A DNA stretch of 64,000 bases from CAVWGP01 sp963754645 (GCA_963754645.1 CAVWGP010000004.1:434001-498000); one strand, 5' to 3'; numbered from the stretch's first letter, positions 52,631-61,199 are shown. Made by a program: numbers and translations. Notes: a model not told the origin generated them from the letters alone.

Positions 52631-52800
52631 GCGCCTTGATCTTTGGTGTGCTCCATACCGGCGGCAACGGCCGGCCAAACATCGCCCAGCCCCTCGCACT
52701 GGTCAAAACTGAGAAAACTGCTTGACGCTTAAAGGAAAGCGGGAATTAGTGTTTGATATTGAATTACTCCGCTTCTCAGCCGCACCCAAATTGCGAAAGC

Positions 52801-52820
52801 AGGGTCAGAGTGGAATTTCT
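52801..52820. repeat. TCAGAGT half-repeat, right flank
   Basis: AGGGTCAGAGTGGAATTTCT, direct copy of 51323-51342. Remaining sequence 52631-52994 holds no gene; a GCCCCGGCTCGGGGGCCGGGGC hairpin at 52917-52938 lies past the HIT gene. Confidence 0.6.
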
Positions 52821-52994
52821 TCACACATCCAAAACGAGCCGTCACGCCGGGCGCAGACCTAGCCTCCAGATTGTACTCGGAAAAATCGACTTCGGTCATT
52901 GCGCAAAGAGCCTGGGCCCCGGCTCGGGGGCCGGGGCGACGGGCCGGGAGGGCGGGCAACGACAATCCGCTCTGAGGCGTCCCGCGTTCGCCGC

Positions 52995-53381
52995 TCAGGG
53001 CCGGGGCGCCCGCTTCGCCAGCACGCAGCGGATGCCGCCGCCGGGGTCGGCGACGTCGCCGGCGTAGCGCGGGATCAGGTGCACGTGGACGTGCATGCGC
53101 GATTGGCCGCCCGCCTTGCCGATGTTGACGCCGATATTGTAGCCGTCGGGCGCGTGCTCGCGCCGGACCAGGCGTTCCGCCGCGCTCAAGAGGCTGAGAA
53201 CCGCCGACTGCTCCGCTTGCGTCATGTCGAAGAAGCTCGCGACATGGCGCCGCGGGATGGCGAGGACGTGCCCGCGGCTCAGGGCGTTGTTGTCGGCGCG
53301 CACATAGGCGAGGTCGTTTTCCAGCACGACATCGCGCGGAATGCAGAGTTCGCAATCGGCCGGTTGGGCGGCGTTCGTCAT
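52995..53381 (-). CDS. HIT-family hydrolase
   Basis: A 128-residue histidine-triad protein from ATG 53381: CELCIPRDVVLENDLAYV, LSRGHVLAIPRRHV and catalytic HxHxHxx in RMHVHVHLIPRY. The N-terminal CxxC and later Asp-rich loop are typical of HIT-like nucleotide hydrolases or transferases. Last residues GGIRCVLAKRAPRP. Confidence 0.88.
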   Translation of the reverse strand: MTNAAQPADCELCIPRDVVLENDLAYVRADNNALSRGHVLAIPRRHVASFFDMTQAEQSAVLSLLSAAERLVRREHAPDGYNIGVNIGKAGGQSRMHVHVHLIPRYAGDVADPGGGIRCVLAKRAPRP

Positions 53382-53492
53382 CGGCTGGGGCGCCTTACGA
53401 TGATGGGGATGGAGAAAGCCGGGACAAGCTGGAGTCTCTCGGCATTCATTTGAACTGCTCGAATTGTAGGAACGCAATACATAATTGGCGTG

Positions 53493-53552
53493 CGACGGCG
53501 ACGTCGGCGCTGCCTGGGAATCAAATATATCGCTGTCAATTTTCCCGAAATC
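53493..53552. repeat. CGACGG-ACGTCGGCGCTGCC repeat, copy 2
   Basis: CGACGGCGACGTCGGCGCTGCC then AATCAAATATATCGCTGTCAA and TTTCCCGAAAT; 20 of the first 21 bases match copy 1 at 51401. Confidence 0.65.
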
Positions 53553-53695
53553 GCCGCTTCCGCTTCAGCGCCCGGGCCACGGCGGCGGGGTCGTTCGCGA
53601 TCACGGTCAGCAGCACTTGCGCCGCCTGGTCGGGAACATGCGCGCCTTGCTCCCAGTCGCGGATCGTGCCGAGCGGAAGGTGGAACCGCGCCGCC
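53537..53695 (-). pseudogene. truncated copy of the XRE antitoxin-like gene
   Basis: About 125 bp nearly identical to 55078-55213, coding for the end of the HTH (RFHLPLGTIRDWEQGAHV, LLTVIAND). It lacks the N-terminal two thirds and reads through into RKRRFREN before a stop. Lies at the edge of the CGACGG repeat. Confidence 0.75.
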
Positions 53696-53986
53696 CGACG
53701 TCCGGCCACCATCGGTCGCGGCGCGAATGTCGCAGCCGTCCGACAAAATCCATTCCGATGCCAATTCTGCCGTGAAAGAGGTCTGCCTCATTTTTTGCAG
53801 CGCGATTCCGCAAGGCGGTGCGCCGACGGCGAAAAGACGCATGACTCCGCTCGGAAGGCGTGGCACCATGCCGATCCGTTGACTTGAGCCCGAACCGGAC
53901 GCGGCGCGAACGCGTTCGAGCGCCCAAAAAGGCGCTCGATGCCCGGTTCGAAATCGGAAACTCGGGCCTGCAATGCGGAGGACGCC

Positions 53987-54565
53987 ATGACCAACACGAT
54001 CTCGATTCATCCCTCGGTCGATCAGGGACTCAAGAAGGGCTCGGCGGATTTTTCCGGCGGCACCCTCGTGTGCAAATGCGCGGACCGGCCGGTGAAAGTC
54101 GCCGCCAAGTCGCAAGTGGCGCACAACCATGCCTGCGGCTGCACGAAGTGCTGGAAGCCCAAGGGCGCCGTTTTCTCGGTCGTCGCCGTGGTGCCGCGCG
54201 ACAAGGTCAGCGTCGTCGAGAACGGCGACAAGCTCGCGATCGTCGATGCGAAGGCGAGCATCCAGCGCCACGCCTGCAAGGGCTGCGGCGTTCACCTGTA
54301 CGGCCGCATCGAGAACAAGGCCCATCCGCTTTACGGGTTCGATTTCATCCACCCGGAATTGTTCCAGGAATCCGGCGCGGCCGCGCCCGAATTCGCGGCG
54401 TTCGTGTCGTCGATCATCGAAGCGGGCACGAAACCCGCGGCGATGGGCGCCATCCGCGGCCGCCTGAAGACCCTGGGCCTGGAACCCTACGACTGCCTCT
54501 CGCCCCCGCTGATGGACGCCATCGCCACGCACATCGCGAAAGCCTCGGGCGCTCTCGCGGCGTGA
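53987..54565 (+). CDS. gfa: S-(hydroxymethyl)glutathione synthase-like (GFA family)
   Basis: A 192-residue zinc protein from ATG 53987: VCKCADRPVKV, HNHACGCTKCWKPKG, and HACKGCGVHLYGR supply the GFA Cys set. Gfa condenses formaldehyde with glutathione in detoxification. The usual partner (class III alcohol dehydrogenase) is not in the window. Length and Cys spacing are normal. Confidence 0.88.
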   Translation: MTNTISIHPSVDQGLKKGSADFSGGTLVCKCADRPVKVAAKSQVAHNHACGCTKCWKPKGAVFSVVAVVPRDKVSVVENGDKLAIVDAKASIQRHACKGCGVHLYGRIENKAHPLYGFDFIHPELFQESGAAAPEFAAFVSSIIEAGTKPAAMGAIRGRLKTLGLEPYDCLSPPLMDAIATHIAKASGALAA

Positions 54566-54579
54566 GGAGCGAACCGGGC

Positions 54580-54912
54580 CTATCGCGCCGCCTTGTACGT
54601 CTTGGCGACGATGTCCGCCTTCTTCAGCGCCTCGACACCCTGCGCGCCCGACATCAAGGCCGTCGTCTTGCTCGCCTTGACGGCGCCGCCGGCCGCAACC
54701 GCAAGCGCGATGCCGGCCATGCTTTCGATGTCCGGCACCTCGGCGACGAGGACGAGGTCGTACTCGCCGAAGCACAACCAGCCGCCGACGAGCTTGCCGC
54801 CGACGGCCTCGCAGGCCTGGCGGCCGATGGCTTCGACGCGGTTCTGCGGGTTCTTGATCTGCGCTGCCCACAACTCCGCCGTATAGGCACCCTGATACAT
54901 GAAGAGCGGCAT
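54580..54912 (-). CDS. GYD-domain protein, copy 2
   Basis: A 110-residue GYD protein from ATG 54912 with GGAGGTAG upstream: MYQGAYTAELWAAQIKN, REACEAVGGKLV-like segment (RQACEAVGGKLVGGW), DLVLVAEVPDIESMAG. Paralog of the gene at 50969. Convergent with gfa, 14 nt apart. Confidence 0.85.
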   Translation of the reverse strand: MPLFMYQGAYTAELWAAQIKNPQNRVEAIGRQACEAVGGKLVGGWLCFGEYDLVLVAEVPDIESMAGIALAVAAGGAVKASKTTALMSGAQGVEALKKADIVAKTYKAAR

Positions 54913-55070
54913 GGTCTACCTCCGTAGTTTGGTTGCTGGCGCGGCTTACGGTCCAGATTGGACCGCACATCTGGCAGTGCGCGCCAGCCTATCCCTTCGG
55001 GTCTGGCGGGGCCAATCAAATCATCGCCGGTGCCGGCCCGTTGCGGTCGCTTGCCGTTCGCGACGGTATG

Positions 55071-55427
55071 CTACCGCTTCAGCGCCCGGGCCACGGCGGC
55101 GGGGTCTTTCGCGATCACGGTGAGCAGCACTTGCGCCGCCTGGTCGGGAACATGCGCGCCTTGCTCCCAGTCGCGGATCGTGCCGAGCGGAAGGTGGAAC
55201 CGCGCCGCGAACTCGCGTTGCGTGAGATTGAGGCGCTTGCGCAAAGTTTTGACCGTCAGCACATGGCGGGCACGGGCAATCCGGGCCGCGGTTGCCGGCC
55301 GCGCGTCGGGGTCGGCGCGGGCGGCCCGATGGCGCTCTCCGTCGCTCATTCGATCGAAATTCCGCCAATCGGTCTTGGGCGGTTTATTCGGATCGAGCTT
55401 GAATTTCGTGACACTTCCTTTTCTCAT
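55071..55427 (-). CDS. XRE-family antitoxin-like regulator (orphan)
   Basis: A 118-residue protein: N-terminal linker (KFKLDPNKPPKTDWRNFD, then SDGERHRAARADPDARP) and C-terminal HTH (LRKRLNLTQREFAARFHLP, GTIRDWEQGAHVPDQAA). This layout is that of antitoxins paired with BrnT-like toxins. No toxin frame is seen upstream (55428-55581) or downstream, so it is an orphan. The truncated copy at 53537 shows local duplication. Confidence 0.75.
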   Translation of the reverse strand: MRKGSVTKFKLDPNKPPKTDWRNFDRMSDGERHRAARADPDARPATAARIARARHVLTVKTLRKRLNLTQREFAARFHLPLGTIRDWEQGAHVPDQAAQVLLTVIAKDPAAVARALKR

Positions 55428-55581
55428 GTGGCTCTGCCCCTCTGGCGGAGATGGAGACGATCGGTGCGGCGTGTCACGGCGGGAGAGCGGCGCGGGAGCG
55501 TCGATCCGGGCTATTCTCGCCCTGGTTGTAGAGCCCCCACCCGGCCTCCCCCTGGGCGGGGGAGGTGAAGGAAGAGCGCGC

Positions 55582-56097
55582 TCACCCGATCTTCAAATAC
55601 GCGAAGCCCTTGCCCTGCAGCTCCGCCACCGTGGCGACGCCCGAGGGCACGAGCTTGATGTAGCCGTCGGCGCGGATTTTCGCGATGTCGAGCTTGAGGC
55701 GCTGGAAGGTCAGGCGGCAGATCAGGACCTCGACGCCGTATTTGGCCAGCGCCGCCATGCGCTGCTCGAGTTCGGGGGCGAGCGTTTCCTTGTCCCACGG
55801 CGTGCCGGCCAGGTCCTTGAGGAAGAACTTCACGCCGGCGGCGTGGGCGACGATGACGATCTTGGCCTTGAACGGATCGAAATCGTAGACCGAGAGGTGA
55901 TTGTTGACGTTGTTGAGCATCTGGCCGAAGCGCTCGGGGGCGCCGAAATCGCAGTGATAGGCCGTGGCGAATTCGGCGTCCTTCTTGATGTCCTTGGGGT
56001 CGAGCGGCTTGGGCTGGGCGCGGACGCGCGCGGCGGCGGCGGCGCCGAGGCCGATGAGCGCGGTCCAGGCGAACAGGCGGCGGCGGTCGATCGGCAT
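55582..56097 (-). CDS. Tat-exported DsrE-family protein
   Basis: A 171-residue protein from ATG 56097 with a twin-arginine signal (IDRRRLFAWTALIGLGAAAAA). Mature part is a DsrE/DsrF-like alpha-beta sulfur-relay fold (IVIVAHAAGVKFFLKDLAG, EVLICRLTFQRLKLD). The conserved Cys in CRLTFQ is a candidate sulfur carrier. Partner unknown. Confidence 0.75.
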   Translation of the reverse strand: MPIDRRRLFAWTALIGLGAAAAARVRAQPKPLDPKDIKKDAEFATAYHCDFGAPERFGQMLNNVNNHLSVYDFDPFKAKIVIVAHAAGVKFFLKDLAGTPWDKETLAPELEQRMAALAKYGVEVLICRLTFQRLKLDIAKIRADGYIKLVPSGVATVAELQGKGFAYLKIG

Positions 56098-56200
56098 GGC
56101 GGGCTCCCGGATAGATGCGCGGATCGGAGAACAATAGCGGTTGCGGGCGGCGGCGGGCAATTGGCTTAGGCTTCGACTTGCGCGGACGGCCGAAGTTCAA

Positions 56201-56270
56201 CAGGAGACGGGGAGACGGATCAGTGCGCGAAGCGCGCGTAAACTTTCCTCCCCGGCTCCCGTGAACCGCA
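56201..56270. repeat. GGAGACGGGGAGACGG / CCTCCCCGGCTCCC element
   Basis: AGGAGACGGGGAGACGGATC ... CTCCCCGGCTCCCGT with inner GCGCGAAGCGCGC. Imperfect relative of 48829-48908. Confidence 0.5.
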
Positions 56271-56356
56271 TGCGGTTCACCCTGTAAAACTTCATGCGCC
56301 GGACTTGCCAAGGCGCGGTCGCTTGCCGAGGATGACGGCGCAAGAGGAGGGCCGGC

Positions 56357-57025
56357 ATGGCCGATCTCGACGTTTACAAAAATCAGAATTTCGGCAACCG
56401 CAGCGGCTTCGGCCGGCGGCCGGCGCTCGTCATCGTCGATTTCGTCGCGGGCTTCGCCGATCCGGCGCAATTCGGCGGCGGCAATATCGGGCCCGCCATC
56501 GCCGCGACGCGGCCGCTGCTCGACGCCTTCCGGCGCTACAAGCGGCCGGTCGCGCACACCCGCGTCGTCTATGCCGATGACGGCGCCGATGCCGGGATTT
56601 TCACCCTCAAGGCGCCCAATCTCCTGAAGCTCACGGAAACCTCGCCGCTGAGCCAGATCGTGCCCGAGCTCACGCCCGAACGCGGCGAATACATCGTCAG
56701 GAAGCAGCAGGCCTCGGCGTTTTTCGGCACCGCGTTGCGCGAATGGCTGACCTTGCAGCAGGCCGACACGCTCGTCGTCGCCGGCTGCACGACCTCGGGC
56801 TGCGTGCGCGCCACCGCGGTCGATGCGCTGCAATGCAATTTCCGCACCGTGATCGCGACCGACTGCGTCGGCGACCGCGCGCTCGGGCCGCACGAGGCCA
56901 ATCTGTTCGATCTCGGCCAGAAATACGCCGACCTCATGCCGAGCCGCGACATCATGGCCGAGCTCGATCGCTTGCAGAATGCCGCGGGCGCGGGCGCGGG
57001 CGCGGCCGCGCGCGCGGCGGAATAG
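56357..57025 (+). CDS. isochorismatase-family amidohydrolase
   Basis: A 222-residue cysteine hydrolase: catalytic Asp in LVIVDFVAGF, Lys in IVRKQQASAFFGT, Cys in VAGCTTSGCVRATA. N-carbamoylsarcosine amidase/maleamate amidohydrolase type. Next gene is maleate isomerase, 12 nt away; in nicotinate-type degradation maleamate is hydrolysed to maleate and isomerised to fumarate, so the pair probably does these two steps. Confidence 0.85.
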   Translation: MADLDVYKNQNFGNRSGFGRRPALVIVDFVAGFADPAQFGGGNIGPAIAATRPLLDAFRRYKRPVAHTRVVYADDGADAGIFTLKAPNLLKLTETSPLSQIVPELTPERGEYIVRKQQASAFFGTALREWLTLQQADTLVVAGCTTSGCVRATAVDALQCNFRTVIATDCVGDRALGPHEANLFDLGQKYADLMPSRDIMAELDRLQNAAGAGAGAAARAAE

Positions 57026-57037
57026 GGAGACACCGAC

Positions 57038-57785
57038 ATGGTCGATACGCTCGGTTACCGCATGAAGTTCGGCGTCATCGCGCCGTCCACCAACACCTCG
57101 GTGCAGCCCGAGTTCGAACTCGATGCGGCCGCATGGCGTCACCAATCATTTCGCCCGCATCCACATCCCCGACGATCCGATCAAGAACGACGCGGATTTC
57201 GAGCTGCTGATGGTCAGTATCCGCAAGGAGCTGATGCACGCCATCGACCGCGTCATGACCTGCCGGCCGCAGCACGTCGTCATGGGCATGTCGGCGGAAA
57301 CCTTCTGGGACGGGCTCGACGGCTCGGTGGTGTTTCAGCGGAATTGCGAGGAACGCGCCGGGGTGAAGATCTCGATGGGCTCGGACGCGTGCCAGGCCGC
57401 GCTGCGCCGCTACGGCGACATCAAGCGCATCGGCGTGGTGACGCCCTATATGCCGGTCGGCGACAAGAACGTGCGCAAGTTCTTCACCGATTGCGGCTTC
57501 GAGGTCGTCGCCATCAAGGGCCTCAAATGCAAGAGCCCGATGCTGATCGCGCATGTGTCGGAAAAAGAGCTGCGCGACGCGATCAAGGAGGTCGACGATG
57601 CCGCGGTCGAAGCCATCGTCCAGGTCGGCACCAATCTGGCCATGGGCCGGGTCGCGGCGATGGCCGAGTTCTGGCTCGACAAGCCCGTTCTCGCCATCAA
57701 CACGGCGACCTATTGGTGGGCCCTGCGCTCCAACGGCATCATGGACCGGGTCCATGGCTGGGGCTCGCTGCTGAGCGAGCATTGA
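57038..57785 (+). pseudogene. maleate isomerase (Asp/Glu racemase superfamily), frameshifted
   Basis: ATG 57038 opens MVDTLGYRMKFGVIAPSTNT, SVQPEFE and then loses frame (57113-57124); a plus-one shift continues as MRPHGVTNHFARIHIPDDP, IKNDADFELLMVSIRKEL, VVMGMSAETFWDGLDG, MPVGDKNVRKFF and AINTATYWWALRSNGIMD, the whole enzyme of about 248 residues. The reading frame can be rescued by one base removed or two inserted. Follows the amidohydrolase at 56357. Confidence 0.85.
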
Positions 57786-57805
57786 GGCGGGCGCGCACAA
57801 AAAAA

Positions 57806-57830
57806 CGGGCGAACCATGGGGGTCCGCCCG
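57806..57830 (+). terminator. hairpin after maleate isomerase gene
   Basis: CGGGCGAACC-ATGG-GGGTCCGCCCG followed by CTTCCTTTC on the plus strand. 20 nt past the stop. Confidence 0.6.
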
Positions 57831-57945
57831 CTTCCTTTCGGTAACCTGCCACGGCGTGGTGCGCCTACCGCTGCGGCCTAGGCCGCTCGCTTAAGCCCCA
57901 GCACGGACTTGTGGCGGGGGCACCAGCATGGCTCAGGTCGTAAAG

Positions 57946-58011
57946 CTACTTCCGCTTTTTGGCCTTCTTGGCGCTTTTCGTCGTTTTCTTCGCTTTCTTC
58001 TTTGCAGGCAT
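57946..58011 (-). CDS. 21-residue lysine-rich peptide
   Basis: ATG 58011 with AAAGGAGC 7 nt upstream; reads MPAKKKAKKTTKSAKK and ends KRK at TAG 57946. 13 of 21 residues are Lys or Arg. Resembles histone H1-like tails or ribosome/nucleic-acid-binding peptides. Too short for gene finders. An AGTTCC...GGAACT hairpin lies upstream near 58040-58062. Expressed or not is unknown. Confidence 0.6.
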   Translation of the reverse strand: MPAKKKAKKTTKSAKKAKKRK

Positions 58012-58683
58012 TGTCTTGCTCCTTTGGATAACTACAGTTAGAGAGTTCCCCGAAAAGGAACTCAAGGTTTAGTTAGGCTTGCAATATGTAGTATGTCAAC
58101 AAATTGTTTCAGATAAGTTTATTTCCGGACGGCGAAAAACAGTCGAAGCGGCCCTGATTTCAGGTGAAATTGAATCGAACTTCGGTCGCCTCTGGCATAG
58201 AAGCACAGAATAAATCGCGCGTATTATTTTATGTTCTAAAAAAAATTCGGCGAGTTCTTTTTCTATTCTGTAAAACCTGCGAGTTTTATAGACTTCGATT
58301 CGGGATTCCAAGAAATCGCCATGTTATGAGCCGCTATCGCAGTCGGCTTGCCTCAACCAAGCCGGCGGTCCGGCCAAAACGCCGCATTCCAATATTTTAT
58401 TGTTAATTTTCAATTTGTTATAGGACTATCGCGGCGCGTTCACGCGGGCTCGCGCGCCGCCGTCCCGCGCGTCCGGCAAATAAAACCATTGACATCCGCA
58501 AGGCTCGGCGAAACGCACGGATCCGCGCTCAATCGCGCCGCCCTCGATGATTCGGCGACGAAAGAATTTTTTTGATCGTTGCTTTTTTGCAACAGGCATT
58601 TTTGCGGCTCGATGCGTCCAAGCGATTGCGCGAAGCGGCTGGGCGGGAGCAGGATCGCGCCGACATTCCGGGGGGAGAATACA
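58012..58683. other. AT-rich gene-free stretch
   Basis: About 670 nt, with 58081-58420 clearly AT-rich against the window average. No frame has a ribosome-binding site plus plausible composition. Near the right end is GGGGGGAG, the ribosome-binding site of the gene at 58684. Confidence 0.4.
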
Positions 58684-59667
58684 ATGCTGAAGCACGAATG
58701 GCGGCGGCGCGGCGTCGTCGCCTTGATCGCGGTCGCGCTCGGCGCCGGCCCGGCTCTCGCCAATGAAATCACCGTCGCCCATCACGGGCGCGCCGCGATG
58801 GGGTTGCCGCACGGCATCGCCTTGGCCAAGGGCTTCTACAAGGAAGCCGGGATCGACGTGACCGGCATCGTCACCGGCGATGGCGGCGGCACCACGGTGC
58901 GCAACATTCTCGCCAGCGAATTCAAATACGGCGAAGTCTCCATGCCGGCGGCCCATGCCGCTTGGAAAAGCGGCGTGCCGGTCGTGCTGATCAATGGCGG
59001 CGTCACCGGCCAGCAGGATCAATACGTCATCGCCAAGAAGGAATCGCCATATAACGGGATCGGCGACCTTGTTGGGCGCAAGGTGGCGATCACCAACCCG
59101 AAAGGCGGCAGCGATATTTTCGTCCGCATGTCGCTCGCCAAGGCGGGCATCGCGGCGGACAAGGTCAACATCGTCGCCGCCGGCGGGCTCAACGAGGCGC
59201 TCACCCTGCTCTCGGTCGGCGGCGTCGACATCGCCTTTGCCGCCGAGCCGATCTGGACCGCGCGCAAGCTGTCGGAAAGATACAAGATCGTGTTCCGCAT
59301 CGACGATTACACGCCGCCGATGATGGGCTATGTCGGCATGACGACGCGCGATTTCGCGGCCAAGAACGGCGCCAAGCTGCGCGCCATCCTGGCGGCGCGC
59401 GCCAAGGCGGTCGATTTCCTGCGCAACAACCCGGACAAGTCGGCGGCGCTGGCGGCCAAGATCTTCAACATGGCCGAGGCCGACGCCAAGGCCTTGCTCG
59501 CGGTCTATCGCCAGCCGTTCTTCTGGTCCGACGGCGATTTCGATTTGGCATCGATGGACGCGCTGATGGACGCGCTCAAAGCGGTCGGCGTCGTGCCCGA
59601 CGAAAAAATCGATTGGGCGGCGTTCGTCGACCGCAGCTTCCTGCCGAAAGCCGCGCTGCGCCAATAA
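58684..59667 (+). CDS. NMT1/SsuA-like ABC substrate-binding protein
   Basis: A 327-residue periplasmic protein with signal peptide (RRRGVVALIAVALGAGPALA). Family features: PHGIALAKGFYKEAGIDV, GDGGGTTVRNILASEFKYG, GVDIAFAAEPIWTARKL. Thiamine-precursor/sulfonate/nitrate-type binder. No permease adjacent. ATG 58684 is preferred because of GGGGGGAG and signal peptide; upstream ATG codons lack both. Confidence 0.88.
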   Translation: MLKHEWRRRGVVALIAVALGAGPALANEITVAHHGRAAMGLPHGIALAKGFYKEAGIDVTGIVTGDGGGTTVRNILASEFKYGEVSMPAAHAAWKSGVPVVLINGGVTGQQDQYVIAKKESPYNGIGDLVGRKVAITNPKGGSDIFVRMSLAKAGIAADKVNIVAAGGLNEALTLLSVGGVDIAFAAEPIWTARKLSERYKIVFRIDDYTPPMMGYVGMTTRDFAAKNGAKLRAILAARAKAVDFLRNNPDKSAALAAKIFNMAEADAKALLAVYRQPFFWSDGDFDLASMDALMDALKAVGVVPDEKIDWAAFVDRSFLPKAALRQ

Positions 59668-59677
59668 GCCGGGCCGC

Positions 59678-60499
59678 TTAGGGCCCGGCAACGGCGACGG
59701 CGCCGGCGCCGGTCGCCCAGAAAAACAGCAAGGGGCCGTAAATCGCGTCGTCGCGCCGGCCGAATTCGGTGCCGCGCACGCGCTTGAACAGGCCGACATA
59801 GCGAAAATCGCCGATCAAGCGCAGGGCGAAGATCGCGGCCATGGCCGCCAGGCCGATGCGTAGCGCCGGGCCGGGCAGGGGTGCTGGCAGCCAGCCGATC
59901 GCCATCCAAAAGACCGAGCCGGCTAGGGCGATCGCCGCGCCCGCCAGCGCGCTCGCCACGGCGCGCGGGGCCAAAACCGCGGTGCCGTCCTTGCGCCGCG
60001 GCACCGCCGCCTGCAAGCCGCGCCGGCCGCCCGCCGCCCAATAGAAATGCCAGGCCGCGATGGCGAGCAGGAGAGCGCCGCCGGCGACGCCGATCCCGTG
60101 GCGCAGTTCGGCATAGGCGCGCGGCGCCAGCACGGGCACGATCATGAGGCCGGCGGCGGCGAAGGCGGGCCACGCAAGATGCGCGCCGCGCGAGACGCCG
60201 TAGACCACCGCGCCGGTCGCGAGAAGCGCGAGCGTCAACGCCGCCAATTGGACATTGCCGGCCAGATCGCCGCCGTCGAACGCCAGCGCGGCCACGCCGA
60301 ACCCGGCGGCGGCCCAGGCGAGAGTCGTGAGGTGCCAAGCGAAGCGCAGAATGCGCTTCGCGGCGCGCTCGCCCAAGGGCGTCGCCGGCCAATGCGGCGC
60401 GGCGCAAAGCGGCCCGAGCAGGTATCGCTCGCCCAGCGCCGAATGGGTGGCGCCGATCGCGACGAGCAACACACCGGGAACCAGCAATTCGATGGCCAT
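59678..60499 (-). CDS. DUF3995-containing membrane protein
   Basis: A 273-residue membrane protein with about eight helices. N-terminal half (ELLVPGVLLVAIGATHS, FAWHLTTLAWAAAGFG) and C-terminal half with DUF3995 features (AWHFYWAAGGRRGLQAAVP, LRLIGDFRYVGLFKRVRGT, YGPLLFF). Function unknown. Divergent from the TetR gene at 60600; both promoters include TCCATACGC / GCGTATGGA dyads, so it is probably repressed by TetR. Confidence 0.78.
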   Translation of the reverse strand: MAIELLVPGVLLVAIGATHSALGERYLLGPLCAAPHWPATPLGERAAKRILRFAWHLTTLAWAAAGFGVAALAFDGGDLAGNVQLAALTLALLATGAVVYGVSRGAHLAWPAFAAAGLMIVPVLAPRAYAELRHGIGVAGGALLLAIAAWHFYWAAGGRRGLQAAVPRRKDGTAVLAPRAVASALAGAAIALAGSVFWMAIGWLPAPLPGPALRIGLAAMAAIFALRLIGDFRYVGLFKRVRGTEFGRRDDAIYGPLLFFWATGAGAVAVAGP

Positions 60500-60510
60500 G
60501 CGGATCTCCT

Positions 60511-60577
60511 TCCATACGCTTGCGTATGGAAGGAGAGTGCCGGTACAGTGCCCGCGTGTCAATACGGAAGCGTATGG
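60511..60577. promoter_or_regulatory. two palindromic TetR-type operators
   Basis: TCCATACGCTTGCGTATGGA (60511-60530, perfect 9-bp arms) and AATACGGAAGCGTATGG (60561-60577, ATACG...CGTAT) lie between the divergent DUF3995 and TetR genes, sharing GCGTATGGA. Likely operator pair for autoregulation and for control of the membrane protein. Confidence 0.8.
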
Positions 60578-60599
60578 AACAAGCGCGCCGGGAGGGGCC

Positions 60600-61199
60600 A
60601 TGCCACGCAAACCCGCTCAAGCCCCGGGCCGCTTGTCGGATCGGGCCTGGATCGAGGCCGCGGCCGCGGCGCTGATCGCCGGCGGCATCGGCGCGGTCCG
60701 GGTCGAACGGCTCGCCGCAGGCCTCGGCGTGACCAAGGGGAGTTTCTACTGGCATTTCGCCGATCGCGGCGCGTTGCTCAAGGCGCTGTTGGCGCATTGG
60801 CAGCGCGCCGGGACCTCGGCCATCATCGCGCGCCTGGACGCGCGCAAGCCCGGCGCCCGCGCCAAGCTCGAAGCCCTGTTCCGCATGATCGGCGGCCACG
60901 CCTATGACCGGCTCGAAGCCGCGATCCGCGCCTGGGCGCAATCGGACAAGCGGGCCGCCGCGGTCGTCCGCCGCGCCGACGCGCGGCGCGAAGCCTATGT
61001 CGCGAGCTTGCTCCGCGAACTCGGCCTGGACGCAAAATCGGCGGCGCTGCGCGCCCGCTTTATTTGTCTCGCCGTGGTCGGCGAAGTCGTGTCCGGGCCC
61101 TACAATCGCGCGACGAACACCGCTGCGGTGTGGCAGGCCGCCTTTCGCGATGTGATCGGCAGCGCCGCCGGCGGGCCCGATCGCGCCCCCACATCCTGA
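60600..61199 (+). CDS. TetR-family regulator
   Basis: A 199-residue TetR protein from ATG 60600 (GGGAGGGG upstream). HTH in VERLAAGLGVTKGSFYWHF; C-terminal ligand domain helical (FRMIGGHAYDRLEAAIRA). Recognised ligand unknown. Divergent to DUF3995 membrane protein with matching operators. Confidence 0.88.
   Translation: MPRKPAQAPGRLSDRAWIEAAAAALIAGGIGAVRVERLAAGLGVTKGSFYWHFADRGALLKALLAHWQRAGTSAIIARLDARKPGARAKLEALFRMIGGHAYDRLEAAIRAWAQSDKRAAAVVRRADARREAYVASLLRELGLDAKSAALRARFICLAVVGEVVSGPYNRATNTAAVWQAAFRDVIGSAAGGPDRAPTS

Noticed and set aside
53518..53545. TTGACA with GGGA/TCCC near the truncated XRE copy as another repressor operator
   Set aside because: The half-sites are not spaced as GGGA-N4-TCCC, and the sequence belongs to the CGACGG repeat that also occurs at 51401 without TTGACA.
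53700..53890. Possible transposase-like fragment reading KMRQTSFTAEL on the minus strand
   Set aside because: Too short, no downstream transposase motif, no terminal repeats found.
53378..54970. 530-codon minus-strand frame spanning HIT, Gfa and GYD genes
   Set aside because: It is a shadow of recognised genes in other frames; composition is Arg/Ala/Gly-rich without motifs.
55511..57145. 544-codon minus-strand frame across DsrE and isochorismatase genes
   Set aside because: Overlaps clearly recognised genes; Arg/Ala-rich antisense frame.
58096..58575. Small frames in the AT-rich gap (for example 58164-58406)
   Set aside because: No ribosome-binding sites, no membrane or domain pattern; AT-rich sequence gives fortuitous frames.
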